Shown piece by piece: positions 1 through 10,506 of a stretch of 64,000 bases of DNA (position 1 is its first letter; each line of letters begins with the position of its first letter). The stretch spans positions 511,001 to 575,000 of the forward strand of contig NC_081817.1 in NCBI RefSeq assembly GCF_030704535.1, given 5' to 3'. This DNA is from Vitis vinifera (Eukaryota > Streptophyta > Magnoliopsida > Vitales > Vitaceae). A model generated the notes under the pieces. That model saw nothing but the letters and a program-made list of their open reading frames with translations, did no database searches and was not told the DNA's origin. Made by a program: the position numbers and the translations under genes.

Positions 1-154
1 TTTTCTTTCTTCCTTGAGAAGAAATTGATGGAAATGGAGGCAGTGATTCCTTGTCTCGACTTCAGATTCTTGTTGATAAGATTTGATTTATCTAAAACAC
101 TTTAACATTTCCTATTGTACTGATATCTGATATGTGAGCGTGTTCATGTAACAG

Positions 155-842
155 GGATATGGAAAATCACTCTGGTTAATGCACGGGATGTTTAGATGCA
201 ATGGAGGGTGCGGCTATATAAAAAAGCCTGATTTCTTGATGAAGAAAGGTCCATGTAGGGAAGTCTTCAACCCTAAAGCAACCCTGCCAGTGAAGACAAT
301 CTTAAAGGTGACTCCATCTTTCTAGCTTCAGTATGAATTCTGTCCATAACCTCTCCTTAGTATCTCCCGTCACTGGAACAGGTGGGAGTGTACATGGGCG
401 ACGGTTGGAGCTTAGATTTCAGCCCAACACACTTCGATACATACTCCCCACCAGACTTCTACACAAAGGTTTGTTAGACTCAACACTTCACAGTATTTCC
501 ATCACAATGTCTTTTTTCAGGTTTACTTACTGCTAAACTACATTACAGATTCACATAGTTGGAGTACCTGCAGATAATACTAAGAGGAAGACGAAGATAA
601 TAAACAACAACTGGTTTCCAGTATGGGATGAAGCTTTTATATTCTCATTGACAGTTCCAGAGCTCGCTTTGCTTCGAATTGAGGTACGAGAACATGATAG
701 ATCCGAGAAGGATGATTTTGGTGGGCAGACATGTTTGCCGGTCTCGGAGCTCAGGCCTGGGATCCGCTCAGTTCCTCTGTTCGACAAAAAGGGGGAGAAG
801 TATAAATCTGTGAGGCTACTCATGGAGTTTGAATTCTTATGA
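155..842 (+). CDS. Phosphoinositide-specific phospholipase C, 3' part (last three exons)
   Basis: This is the C-terminal part of a plant PI-PLC, which cleaves phosphoinositides at the plasma membrane into a soluble inositol phosphate and diacylglycerol. Exons are 155-307, 382-468 and 549-842 (153, 87 and 294 nt), with AG acceptors and GT donors. They encode the end of the catalytic Y domain ([27 protein letters not shown]) and the C2 domain ([50 protein letters not shown]), ending MEFEFL. The three exon lengths equal those of the last three exons of the complete PI-PLC at 3238-9943, so the two are tandem duplicates. Positions 1-154 are intron; the start, EF-hand and X domain lie left of the window. 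No frameshift or stop is seen in the visible part. The family is certain; the exact paralogue is not. Confidence 0.93.
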
Positions 843-2980
843 ACTCTACATTGCCTTCCTTTCATACAAATTTCAATCACATTATAGGTCATGTACAAAA
901 AAGAATGCAAGTCTTTATCATTTGATAGTGGGGATTTTTACTTGCTTTATGTCAAAGTTAAATGATAGATTTGAGAGGCATATTATGCTGCGTACCACAG
1001 TTTTTGGGCACTGTTTTATTAATTTGGTACCATCATGTAAGCTTTAGATATTCCTTTTACACTTATAGTGTAAATGCGTTCAAAAGCCCTCGAGATTTAA
1101 TGGCCTCAAGCCATTACAATCAATTTCAAGTGTAAATACTCATGAATCCTATTCTAGGTTAAAAAGGTAGAGTTTGACTATCTATGAATCTGTGTCATGG
1201 TAAGGATTTTTTTCACTATGTTTGGTTTGAGGAAAGAAAAATAATAATAAAAAAAGGTAATTTTTTTATGTTTGGTATTATCATGAAAAAAAAAATTAAA
1301 TATAAGTGAAATTAATATATTTTTAGATTATTCAATCTTTACATAGAAGAGTTAAAATAATAAATAAAAATAACCATTTTATTTTTCAAAAACCAGACAT
1401 AATCTTTATAAATCTGACACCCATAAATTTTATAGTCCATGGCAAAGACATTGTGTTTATGTAAAAAAAAATTGTAATATTTCGCTTGGACATCCCATCC
1501 TGGTTGGAAAAATAAAGTTTAGCCGCCCTTAAACCCGTGGTCCACAAGCGAGATATCATAGATGTGACTAAAATTTTATGGAATCATGACAAAGAACTTT
1601 ATAACCATGGCAAGGATATTGTCTATGCATTTGTAGTTAGAAATATCCAAAATGTAACCACCTATAAATTACATGACCAACAATAATGACATAATTTACA
1701 TATCAATAGCGTAAAATATATGTCCTTTGGTAGCTACTCATGAATTCCTTGATCCATAAAAGGATCTCGTGCCTATATTCATAGTTGAAGATATAATGAT
1801 GAATACGATTATGGAGGAACCATGTGACTATCAATCAAAACATTATGCCTATAACATAAAGATAAGCACAATCATAGTTTATATCTCTTGAAAAGAGAAT
1901 GAGAATATCATCTCTCACATATTCGCAAATATATTTTAAAATTTAATGCCAAATAGGAATAATACTTGTTTTTATACCGACGCTAATATAAATACTTTTT
2001 GGGCATTTCAAAAATGAAAAGGAAAAAGGAAAGAAATGAAGCACAATCATGTAAGTTCTTCTACATAGAAGTCATGCTTTAGTAGCCAAAACCAGGTGTA
2101 AAGTAGTATCACAACGAAAATTAGGATGAGAGAATCACTTTATCCTTTGATTTCATATGAGGAAAGGTAGAAATGGACAAAAAAATATAAAAAATAAATG
2201 CAGAGGGTGATGGGGAATGAGCTTGTGGGTGGTGGACACCTTCCAAAGAAAAATCCCATGTGTGGGCTCTTTATTGTTTGTCGGTAGGTCTCTGCCTTTA
2301 CTACATGATTACCGAGTTTACACTATGTAGTGCGTTTTTATAATAAACTAGTTAATCAAAGAAAAAGAAAATGATTCCTTTCCCATCTCACAAGCTTTTA
2401 TTTTCTCAATTATTATACAATATTTTTTTTTCAATTAATTTTTTTAAAGAGGATTAATTAATTATTTTTAAGATTTGATAGAACTATTTCAAAAGAATGA
2501 TATTAAAAAAAATTAAATAAGAATATCAAATATATTACTCTTCCTTTAGTATTCTTGGCTTCTTTCGTCTCTCCTAACCAATCAAATATATAAAATAAAA
2601 TTTGAGGTCGTTCTTAATCTGATTTTTATTTTTAAAAAGTAATTTTTATATTTAATATTTAATATTTAATTATTTTTTATATTTAAAAATAAAAAATTAT
2701 TTTATCTCTTTTTTTATTTTGAAGAATAAAAAAGTGTTTTAAAAAATAATTATGAAGGGATTTAACTACTCATAAATTTATATACGAATATCCAAACTTA
2801 AAATTTAAAATAATAATTTATATTTTTTAAAAAAAATGAGAATTTCATCTTCTTTAGAAATAAAAAAGGTAGCGCAACAAGTAGCACGTTGTGACCTATA
2901 GGGATTTTGTACCTCAAAATTCATACCTAATAAAGTCAAATCAAACTTATAACTTAATTAAAACTCTAATTAAACGTGGA
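843..2980. other. Intergenic spacer between the two PI-PLC copies
   Basis: AT-rich spacer with no coding region I can support. The first few hundred bases are presumably the 3' UTR of the upstream PI-PLC. It contains a short MITE-like element at 1215-1404 and long A/T runs at about 2400-2860. Short open frames here have no recognisable similarity. Confidence 0.7.
1215..1404. mobile_element. Short MITE-like inverted-repeat element (copy 1)
   Basis: The left end reads ACTATGTTTGGTTT. The right end reads AAAAACCAGACATAATC, whose reverse complement starts GATTATGTCTGGTTTT, so the ends form an imperfect inverted repeat. The AT-rich interior includes a motif (TATTTTTAGATTATTCAATC) similar to one in the elements at 44.4, 53.2 and 55.3 kb. 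At about 190 bp it is shorter than those. No transposase is present, so it would be non-autonomous. The superfamily and target duplication are unclear. Confidence 0.5.
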
Positions 2981-3007
2981 CCCTTCACCATAGATAAAGG
3001 TCAATTC

Positions 3008-3237
3008 GGGCCGGACACTTGGTTGGGCCAACGTGGCACAACAAAACAGTCAAGGCGGGCCCACAACTATCGTGAACTGTGGGCTGGCCCCACTCATCCA
3101 ACCCCAATCATTCTGGGCTCAGCCACTCTCCTGAACAAATTTATGAACCGCAACAACCTCTCTCATTTTCCTCGAGAAAATCTCCATTTTCTCTGCTTTC
3201 TCTCTCTAGATTTCTCCGTCTCTGTCTAGTGTCCGCC
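3008..3237 (+). promoter_or_regulatory. Proximal promoter and 5' leader of PI-PLC
   Basis: This stretch is clearly richer in G+C than the upstream spacer. It carries a TGGGCC element at 3024-3029 and two exact matches to the class I TCP consensus GGNCCCAC, at 3057-3064 (GGGCCCAC) and 3086-3093 (GGCCCCAC). Those two sites lie about 145-180 bp before the ATG. The last 80 bases are pyrimidine-rich (repeated CTCTC), typical of plant 5' leaders. The role is inferred from position and motif only. Confidence 0.55.
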
Positions 3238-6200
3238 ATGTCCAAGCAAACTTACAGAGTCTGCTTCTGTTTCCGCCGACGCTTCCGCCTCACCGTTTCG
3301 GAGGCGCCGCAGGAGATCAAGGAGTTGTTCGACCGCTACTCCGAGAATGGGATGATGAGCATCGATCACCTTCAACGGTTCTTGATCGAGGTCCAGCAGG
3401 AGGAGAAAGCTACTGTTGAAGATGCTCAGGCCATTTTGGACAGTCTTCATGAGTTCAAGCATCTCAATATTTTTCATCGCAAGGCTCTTAATCTCGAAGC
3501 ATTCTTTAAGTACCTCTTCGGCGACATTAATCCTCCGCTCTCGACTGCTCTTGGGGTAATTCTTGATTTTCGTTTTCATTTTTTTTTTTTCTGTACTGTG
3601 TTTGATTGTGAAGAAATGAAAAAGAATTCAGAATCTGAGGATGGAAAAAGGTGCTAAAATTAGCTCAAATGAGTTGAAAGACTTGCGCTGGGCTTGGTTA
3701 AGTGGGATTTTCTATTCTTTTTTTTTTTTTCTTTTTTTTTTTGTAGGGTCCTAAATTGTGAATATAATTCAGTTTAAAATTTTGATATTCTGGGAAAGCA
3801 AAGGGCGTCTTTATCGTTTGAATAAATTCGTTAGATGTGTTGATCGAGCTGATTCAATTTCCGTTAAGCATACGAGGTGTTCTTATGGTAATACTGGCTT
3901 GGTTTAGTTCGATCTGCTTTCAATTATCTGTCTAATTATTTGCATTCCATTTTAGTTGTTCTTGCCTTCTTGGTATAGTTGGTTATTGGTGATTGCCGTG
4001 CTATATTCTTCAATATTGTGGTGGGCGAAAGGCAAAATTTAATTATTGGTTCTTTTTCTTTAAGATCGAAGTAATGGTAATGATCTATTTTTACTTTTAT
4101 GGAGGATGTCATGGGAACTGCTTAGAATTAGGCATTATGCACTCATTTGTGTAAGCAACTCATAGTAAAATCCTAAGGATTCGAGGCTTGTTAGACAGTG
4201 CTTTTCACAATATCCAAATATCTAACCCATTAATTGATGGGCATTTGATTTTCTGAAACATGTTTAATTTCACAATTTCTCACTTCTGCGCTAGAAAGTT
4301 CACTATTAGTTCGATATGCAGATCAAGTTAGAAAATGGCTTTTTAGTTGTTCACAGAACTTGCGGTGAAATGTAGGGGAGATTTGTTAAATTGTTTCAGT
4401 TGCATCCTCACCTCAATTGATATTATTTTATTACTACAACACTTCACGGTATATTTCGTATTGTATATTTCATAATAATTTTCCTTGTTCCAGGTGCATC
4501 ATGATATGACTGCTCCATTGTCTCATTATTTCGTATATACTGGCCACAATTCCTATCTGACAGGGAATCAACTTAGTAGCGACTGCAGCGATGTCCCCAT
4601 CATACATGCACTGCAGAGAGGCGTAAGAGTAATTGAGTTGGATATATGGCCAAATTCTACAAAAGATAATGTTGATGTTCTTCATGGAAGGTATGGAGTT
4701 AATATGCAAATGACAGTCTACCTGAAATATGGCATTGCTTTAAGTGTGGTCCGACTTTTCTTGGATGCTAATAGAACTTTCCCTTCTGTTGCTGACATAA
4801 AAACATCCCTTTCCAGGTCTTTGGATACAACCCATAAGGGTTTGCCCGTTCTTTGTACATAAACCTTTGTGATGATTTCGCGCAGTTTCAGTAGTTCTTC
4901 CGCTTCCATGACAAATTCTCCGGCTTGTGCCTCATAAAAAGCAGCAGCCGGTTGATGGATCATTACTCTGATGATATAACATAATAAATGATTTCTCTAT
5001 CTCGTATGATGAGTTATTTAAACATTGGGATATAAACTAACCTAATGCAATGAATATTTTCTTCACAAACAGTTTCGCAATTCCTGTCATCATTTTGAAT
5101 ATAGACATGAATTTCCATCCAAATGTGGTGACAAGTTGATTGATACAAGCAACATATGTTCTAATTTTGTTTACTTCGGCTTTGGATTTGATGTTAGCAA
5201 TAATGATTTGAATGTGTTTGTTGTAAATATAATTTGTACAACAACAAAACTGAACTAAATTTCAGAATGTTTTGAGCTGCTCAAAATTGAGTGGCACCTT
5301 AAACTTGTCAAAACAGAAATCCATGTCTTATGACACTATTGCTTCTCTAAAATTTCAACTACCAATTAGCATTTTCTCATTGTGAAAATTTTCTTTGACC
5401 TCTTTAGAGAGATCTGAATATGCATCACCTGTCCTTATTTCTATTTTAAGTCTTGGTTTTCTTCATGTAGGACACTGACAACTCCTGTGGAACTTATCAA
5501 GTGTTTGAAATCTATTAAGGAGCATGCCTTTTCTGCATCTGAATATCCTGTTGTGATAACTCTAGAAGACCACCTCACTCCAGATCTTCAGGCTAAAGTG
5601 GCTGAGGTCAGTATTTGAATTTCTATAGATCTTTTGACCCCTCATTGTTTTATAATTCATTATCATTTGAATTTCTAGATGGTCACTCAAACATTTGGAG
5701 ACATACTGTTTACTCCCGGCCCAGAATGCTTGAATGAATTTCCCTCCCCTGAATCTCTGAAGAAACGGATTATTATATCAACAAAACCACCAAAAGAATA
5801 CCTCGAGGCTAAAGATGTGAAGGAAAAAGAGAATGATTCACAGAAGGGAAAGGAGTCTGCAGATGAAGAAGCTTGGGGAAAGGAAGTTTCAAACCTTAAA
5901 CCCAGTACTGTAGCCGTTGATGAGGTGCATGAAGATTCTGGATTTAATTTGGGACCCCTCTGGTTTGTACACATAGTGTTGATTCCTCCATTTCTGACTT
6001 AGCATCTTCTAACAGAGTAACTTGGAAGAAGAAGAAAATATTGATGAAGAAGATCTTGATGAAGGAGATCCCAAATCACAGCAGAATGCAGCCCCCGAAT
6101 ACAAGCGTCTGATAGCCATTCATGCTGGGAAGGTGAAGGGGGGATTAACAGAATGGCTCAGGGTGGATCCTGATAAAGTGAGACGTCTTAGCTTAAGTGA

Positions 6201-9200
6201 GCAAGAGCTTGAAAAGGCTGTACTAACTCATGGAAAAGAAATTGTCAGGTACTGTTTACAATCTTTTAGCAAGCTTTGTGTAAAACATATCTTGTTTGTT
6301 TGTATTCAATTTATCCCTGTTTGTGCCATAAGTGTAACACAATTTATTTTTCCTAGAACAATAACTCAGCCCATTAGCTGATATTCATGCAGGAGGATTA
6401 CAAAGGCTTGCTTATAAGATTTCAATTTTTTTCATTGCATATTTCAAATGATGTATTCCTGTTTGTGGCATAAGACTGAACAGTTCATTTTCCCTCTAAC
6501 AATAACTAAGCCCATCAGCTGATATTTATGCAAGGAGGATTAGAAAGGCCCGCTTAGATGATTTTATTTATTTTTTCATTGCTTGTTTCAAACAAATGCA
6601 AGTACCTACCTTGATAGGTTCCAGAGATGATATACAAGAAGCAGCTGGTGTCATCCATGTGAAGAATGTGAAGAGAGGTGAACCCTAGTATTAGAGAACT
6701 TATCAACGATTGACCCCACTTTGATGATTATTGCTATTTGGTCGATCACATGACTAACAATGCTATTGGTCATTGTCAAGAATGGATTCATGTAATGGAG
6801 TTACAATTATTTGATTGAGTTAAACTTTTTTCATGAATATGTCTCATGGGGGGCATCAAGATATGGGTTACATTCTCCCTTGTGTATATTTTGCCTTTCC
6901 TGTATAACAAGTTTTGACTATACATTACTTACTATATATTAATTACTATAGATTTGTATCCTAACCATCAAATAACAAAGTTTGTCATATTCTGATGGTT
7001 GGCTTGCTTTAGATTTACCCAACGGAATTTGCTGAGGGTGTACCCAAAGGGTATACGTTTTGACTCTTCAAACTATAATCCAGTAATTGGATGGATGCAT
7101 GGAGCTCAGATGGTTGCATTTAATATGCAGGTTAGGTTTTAGTTTCTTTATCCAAATGTGGTTTTGTTATATGTACTTCTCAGAGCTCATTTATGTATAG
7201 ATCTTTTTGTCATTTATGTATTTATTCATCTGAAAACTAATGGTTAAAAAGAGAAGATGTTGGATGAGATGTTACAAAATTACCATGCTTGATAAGCAGG
7301 CAGTGTTAAGGCCTTGTTTCTCTGTTTCTTAAATGAGGTTCCACTAAATTGAAATTATTGTATAGAGATTCAGTATAGTAAAAAATGTTGATACATAGCT
7401 GCTTATATAGGAAATAACATAGGTAAGGCAGTGCTAAGTTAGGTTTATCTTTCAATCTTTTTTACTTTCATCCCATTTTTACCCTTTTTGTTTTCTGATA
7501 GGGGAGTCAAATATATCTTTCTGTGCAGTGGCAATAACTCTCATGAAACAGTTGCTTCACCTTGATTCTGACACAATGATGAATAAGTCAAGGAGAACTA
7601 CATTGTGGACCATTAAGTATAAGATATTTTTAATACCTATCAAAAAAAAAGTATAAGATATTTTTAATGTTAGAAATATTATTCACCTATCAAAAAATGT
7701 TAGAAATATTCTTTAGTGCCAAATAAAGGATTAAAGCAATTTTATTTGTCATAAATGCTTTAATAATAATTTATGATTTAAAAGAAATCTAAATAAGATA
7801 AGCCCTTGATGCATTTGTTCAAACCATTCCTTTAGGTGAGCTTTAAAATCTGGGCCTTTCATTTCTTTAAAATGCTGACCAGACTATAGCATAGAGCACT
7901 TTTTTGGGAAAGCTATTAAGACGGGGCACACTGGTTTTCTAAAATATATCAGACAGTGAAGAATGAATGTCTCTGTTATGATGATTTTTATGATCTCTGG
8001 CTATTATTGTTGTTAGCATCATGAGTCCAAATTTTCACTCTCTCTCCTATAAAGATCTATTTGTTGCTATAAACCACAGCTTGGTTTTAAAAATAGCAAA
8101 ATTAGACTATACAAAATTTAGCTACAGATTAATTACTTCATTTTACATTCAATAAATACAGTTTGGATTTAAGGATCCTTTTCATAATGATGCAAATGAC
8201 ATAACATGGAAAAGAAGACCATTGATTATAGAACTAACTCTTTTACATCAGAACACTCACAATTTTCCTAATGATGGAAGTAAAATATGGAGAAAAAAGG
8301 GTAACTAATTAGAGAACTTACTCTTTCACATTAGAACAATCAGAATACCTATTTCTATTAAGAAATTGTTTCATCAGAACCAATGGAGCCTAAATAGATT
8401 TGTAGTTCTTTCCAGAGATATAGAAAATTAACTTTTGTTGAGGCAAATTGTGTTGAAAGACAATTAAAGGGTTTTTGAGGGCCGTATGCGGTGGCCAGTG
8501 GGATGTGAAGGCACACAATTGGAGTCGGAATCACTTTCTAATGCTAAAATATTTATGATTAGCATGCTGCAGTTGAATCATAGCAAGATTAATGTTGGAA
8601 ATTGTAGCCACTTTTTTCTTATTGTACTTTTTTAACCTTATTCAGATTATGTGTTTTTTGTTGTTTAGCACATAACTTGAAAGAAAAGCTGTTGAATTCT
8701 CACATGCAGCTGAATTTGGGAATGTGAATGCATTTTCTGGCATACTAGGTGCTAATGCAAATAAAGCTATGCTGACATATGATGCTATCATATGCCTAGG
8801 CAGGTTCAACCCTGTCAATAGCTAAAAATGGGCCTTAGGAAACTTCCTAAACAGTATGAACATTGTAATTTGTACCCTTAAGGAAGGACAAAAATTTTGT
8901 GCCCTTTTGCTTCAGGTTGATACAAAAATATTGATAGCAACAACTGCAAGATATCTTTGTTGTACAAATAAGTTGTTTTTTATGATACTTTTGTCAATAT
9001 AAAAAGCATGTTCTTGGTCACACCTTTAGTTGCAGACTGTGAGATATCAGTTTTTACCTCTGCCTAATATCAAGAAAGGGTTTTCCTCTGACAGGGATAT
9101 GGTAGATCACTCTGGATAATGCATGGAATGTTCAAAGCCAATGGTGGGTGTGGTTATGTGAAAAAACCGGACTTTCTATTGAACAATGGCTCACATGATG

Positions 9201-9943
9201 GGGTCTTTGATCCTAAAGCTAAGTTACCAGTGAAAACAACTCTAAAGGTGACTACAGTAATGCCCGGGCTACTGTCCATAGTTCCCTATGCCTATTGGCT
9301 CAAGTGCCTCTTGTGTGTGTATATATATATTTTGCATCCGTCTCTGTAACTGATGTTAGCTTTGTTACCAAAACAGGTAACTGTATACATGGGGGAAGGA
9401 TGGTATTTTGATTTCCGACACACACACTTTGATGCATACTCCCCTCCAGATTTCTATGCTAGGGTAAGTTGATATAGTCTACCAACATATTTTGAATCTT
9501 CACCTAATATCCGTTTTTTTTTTTTCTCTTTTTTCATTCCATGTGAGAATCCCCTTTCTTATCTGTTGTCATCAATTTTGGGCATACCCAGTTGGTGTGG
9601 GTCTCCAACTAGATATCTCACTGGAGTCTGAACATTCTGTACGCTGCAGGTTGGAATAGCTGGAGTTCCTGCTGATACCATAATGAAGAAAACGAAAACA
9701 CTGGAGGATAACTGGACCCCTAATTGGGATGAGCATTTTGAGTTCCCACTTACAGTTCCTGAACTGGCTCTTCTTCGCGTTGAAGTTCATGAGTACGACA
9801 TGTCTGAGAAGGATGACTTTGGAGGCCAAACATGCCTACCCGTGTCTGAGCTTAGAAGAGGGATCAGAGCAGTTCCCCTCTTCAGCCGCAAGGGGGATAA
9901 GTACCCGTCTGTCAAGCTTCTAATGCGCTTTGAATTCGTGTGA
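3238..9943 (+). CDS. Phosphoinositide-specific phospholipase C (complete, 9 exons)
   Basis: PI-PLC of about 607 aa, the usual plant length, hydrolysing phosphoinositides in Ca2+-dependent signalling at membranes. Exons: 3238-3555, 4494-4690, 5471-5606, 5679-5966 (or -5962), 6016 (or 6018)-6248, 7013-7130, 9095-9247, 9377-9463, 9650-9943; all phases agree. Domains in order: an EF-hand-like N-terminus (about 25-100); the catalytic X domain from about 107, with catalytic histidines His124 ([11 protein letters not shown]) and His170 (VLHGR) and ITLEDH; an acidic linker ([15 protein letters not shown]); the Y domain ([35 protein letters not shown]); and a C-terminal C2 domain (about 482-607; [30 protein letters not shown]), ending MRFEFV. 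The start is the first ATG of the frame after a CT-rich leader and gives [16 protein letters not shown]. The last intron before the C2-coding exons is nearly 2 kb. The junction of exons 4 and 5 is ambiguous (see findings). Confidence 0.96.
6316..6596 (+). repeat. Tandem duplication inside a PI-PLC intron
   Basis: Two diverged copies of about 135-140 bp follow each other, 6316-6450 and 6458-6596. They share CCTGTTTGTG-CATAAG, AACAATAACT-AGCCCAT-AGCTGATAT and AGGAGGATTA-AAAGGC blocks and a TTTTTTCATTGC-T-TTTCAAA end. They lie in the intron after the exon ending at 6248. Noncoding. Confidence 0.8.
7615..7668 (+). mobile_element. A-tailed micro-insertion with 20-bp direct repeats
   Basis: The 20 bases at 7615-7634 (AAGTATAAGATATTTTTAAT) recur exactly at 7649-7668. 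Between them lie 14 bases, ACCTATCAAAAAAA. This is the shape of an extremely 5'-truncated, poly(A)-tailed retroposon end (LINE/SINE type) with target-site duplication. It lies in a PI-PLC intron. Confidence 0.6.
7668..7710 (+). mobile_element. Second A-tailed micro-insertion with 13-bp direct repeats
   Basis: TGTTAGAAATATT at 7668-7680 recurs at 7698-7710 around ATTCACCTATCAAAAAA (7681-7697). The insert ends with the same CACCTATCAAAA-type tail as the adjacent insertion. The two abut at position 7668. Confidence 0.55.
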
Positions 9944-10506
9944 TATGATTCCCACAAACATCATCCCTGCTTTCAATTGGTTTGCTTCCACCGTGAGCTT
10001 GTATCTACTATTATTTCTTGTTGCTCTGTGTATGTATGTATATATGATATATGTTCGGGTCTACCATCTTGTATTGTATTGCAGCCATCAACTGTCCTAT
10101 GTAGTTGACTTTTAGTATACTAAGAGAAACTGCCACTATGAACCGGTTTCCCCATTATATTGTATGGAGCATTGGGTTGTTTCCGACGAAAGAGTTTGAA
10201 CAGATTTGAATTTGTCTTAAATCTGAATAAAAATATATTAGGAAGTGTTTGTTTCTTTGGAAAAGGCTGGTGTCAAGATTGTGGGGATGAATCAACCTCC
10301 TTCAATGTTGTTTTTTTAAAGAGACTAAAAGAAATTGTTGTCTATGGTTATAACAATAAAATAAATATTTTTGATTATTATTTTGCATTGATATTTGATA
10401 AAATACTGGCTTCGTGTGTACTAAAAGCTCAGTTTGAATTTGGGCTTTCGTTTGTATAAGAGAGGCGTGTGAGTGACAGTGGAGTCTAGTCCCGGGCTTT
10501 CACCAG
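9944..10506. other. Spacer between PI-PLC and NFXL2 genes
   Basis: This 563 bp spacer holds the presumed PI-PLC 3' UTR and the NFXL2 promoter and leader. An open frame at 10160-10459 gives no recognisable protein. Nothing else is supported. Confidence 0.6.

Noticed and set aside
551..910. 119-codon open frame antisense to the PI-PLC last exon
   Set aside because: It is the reverse-strand shadow of a clear C2-coding exon.
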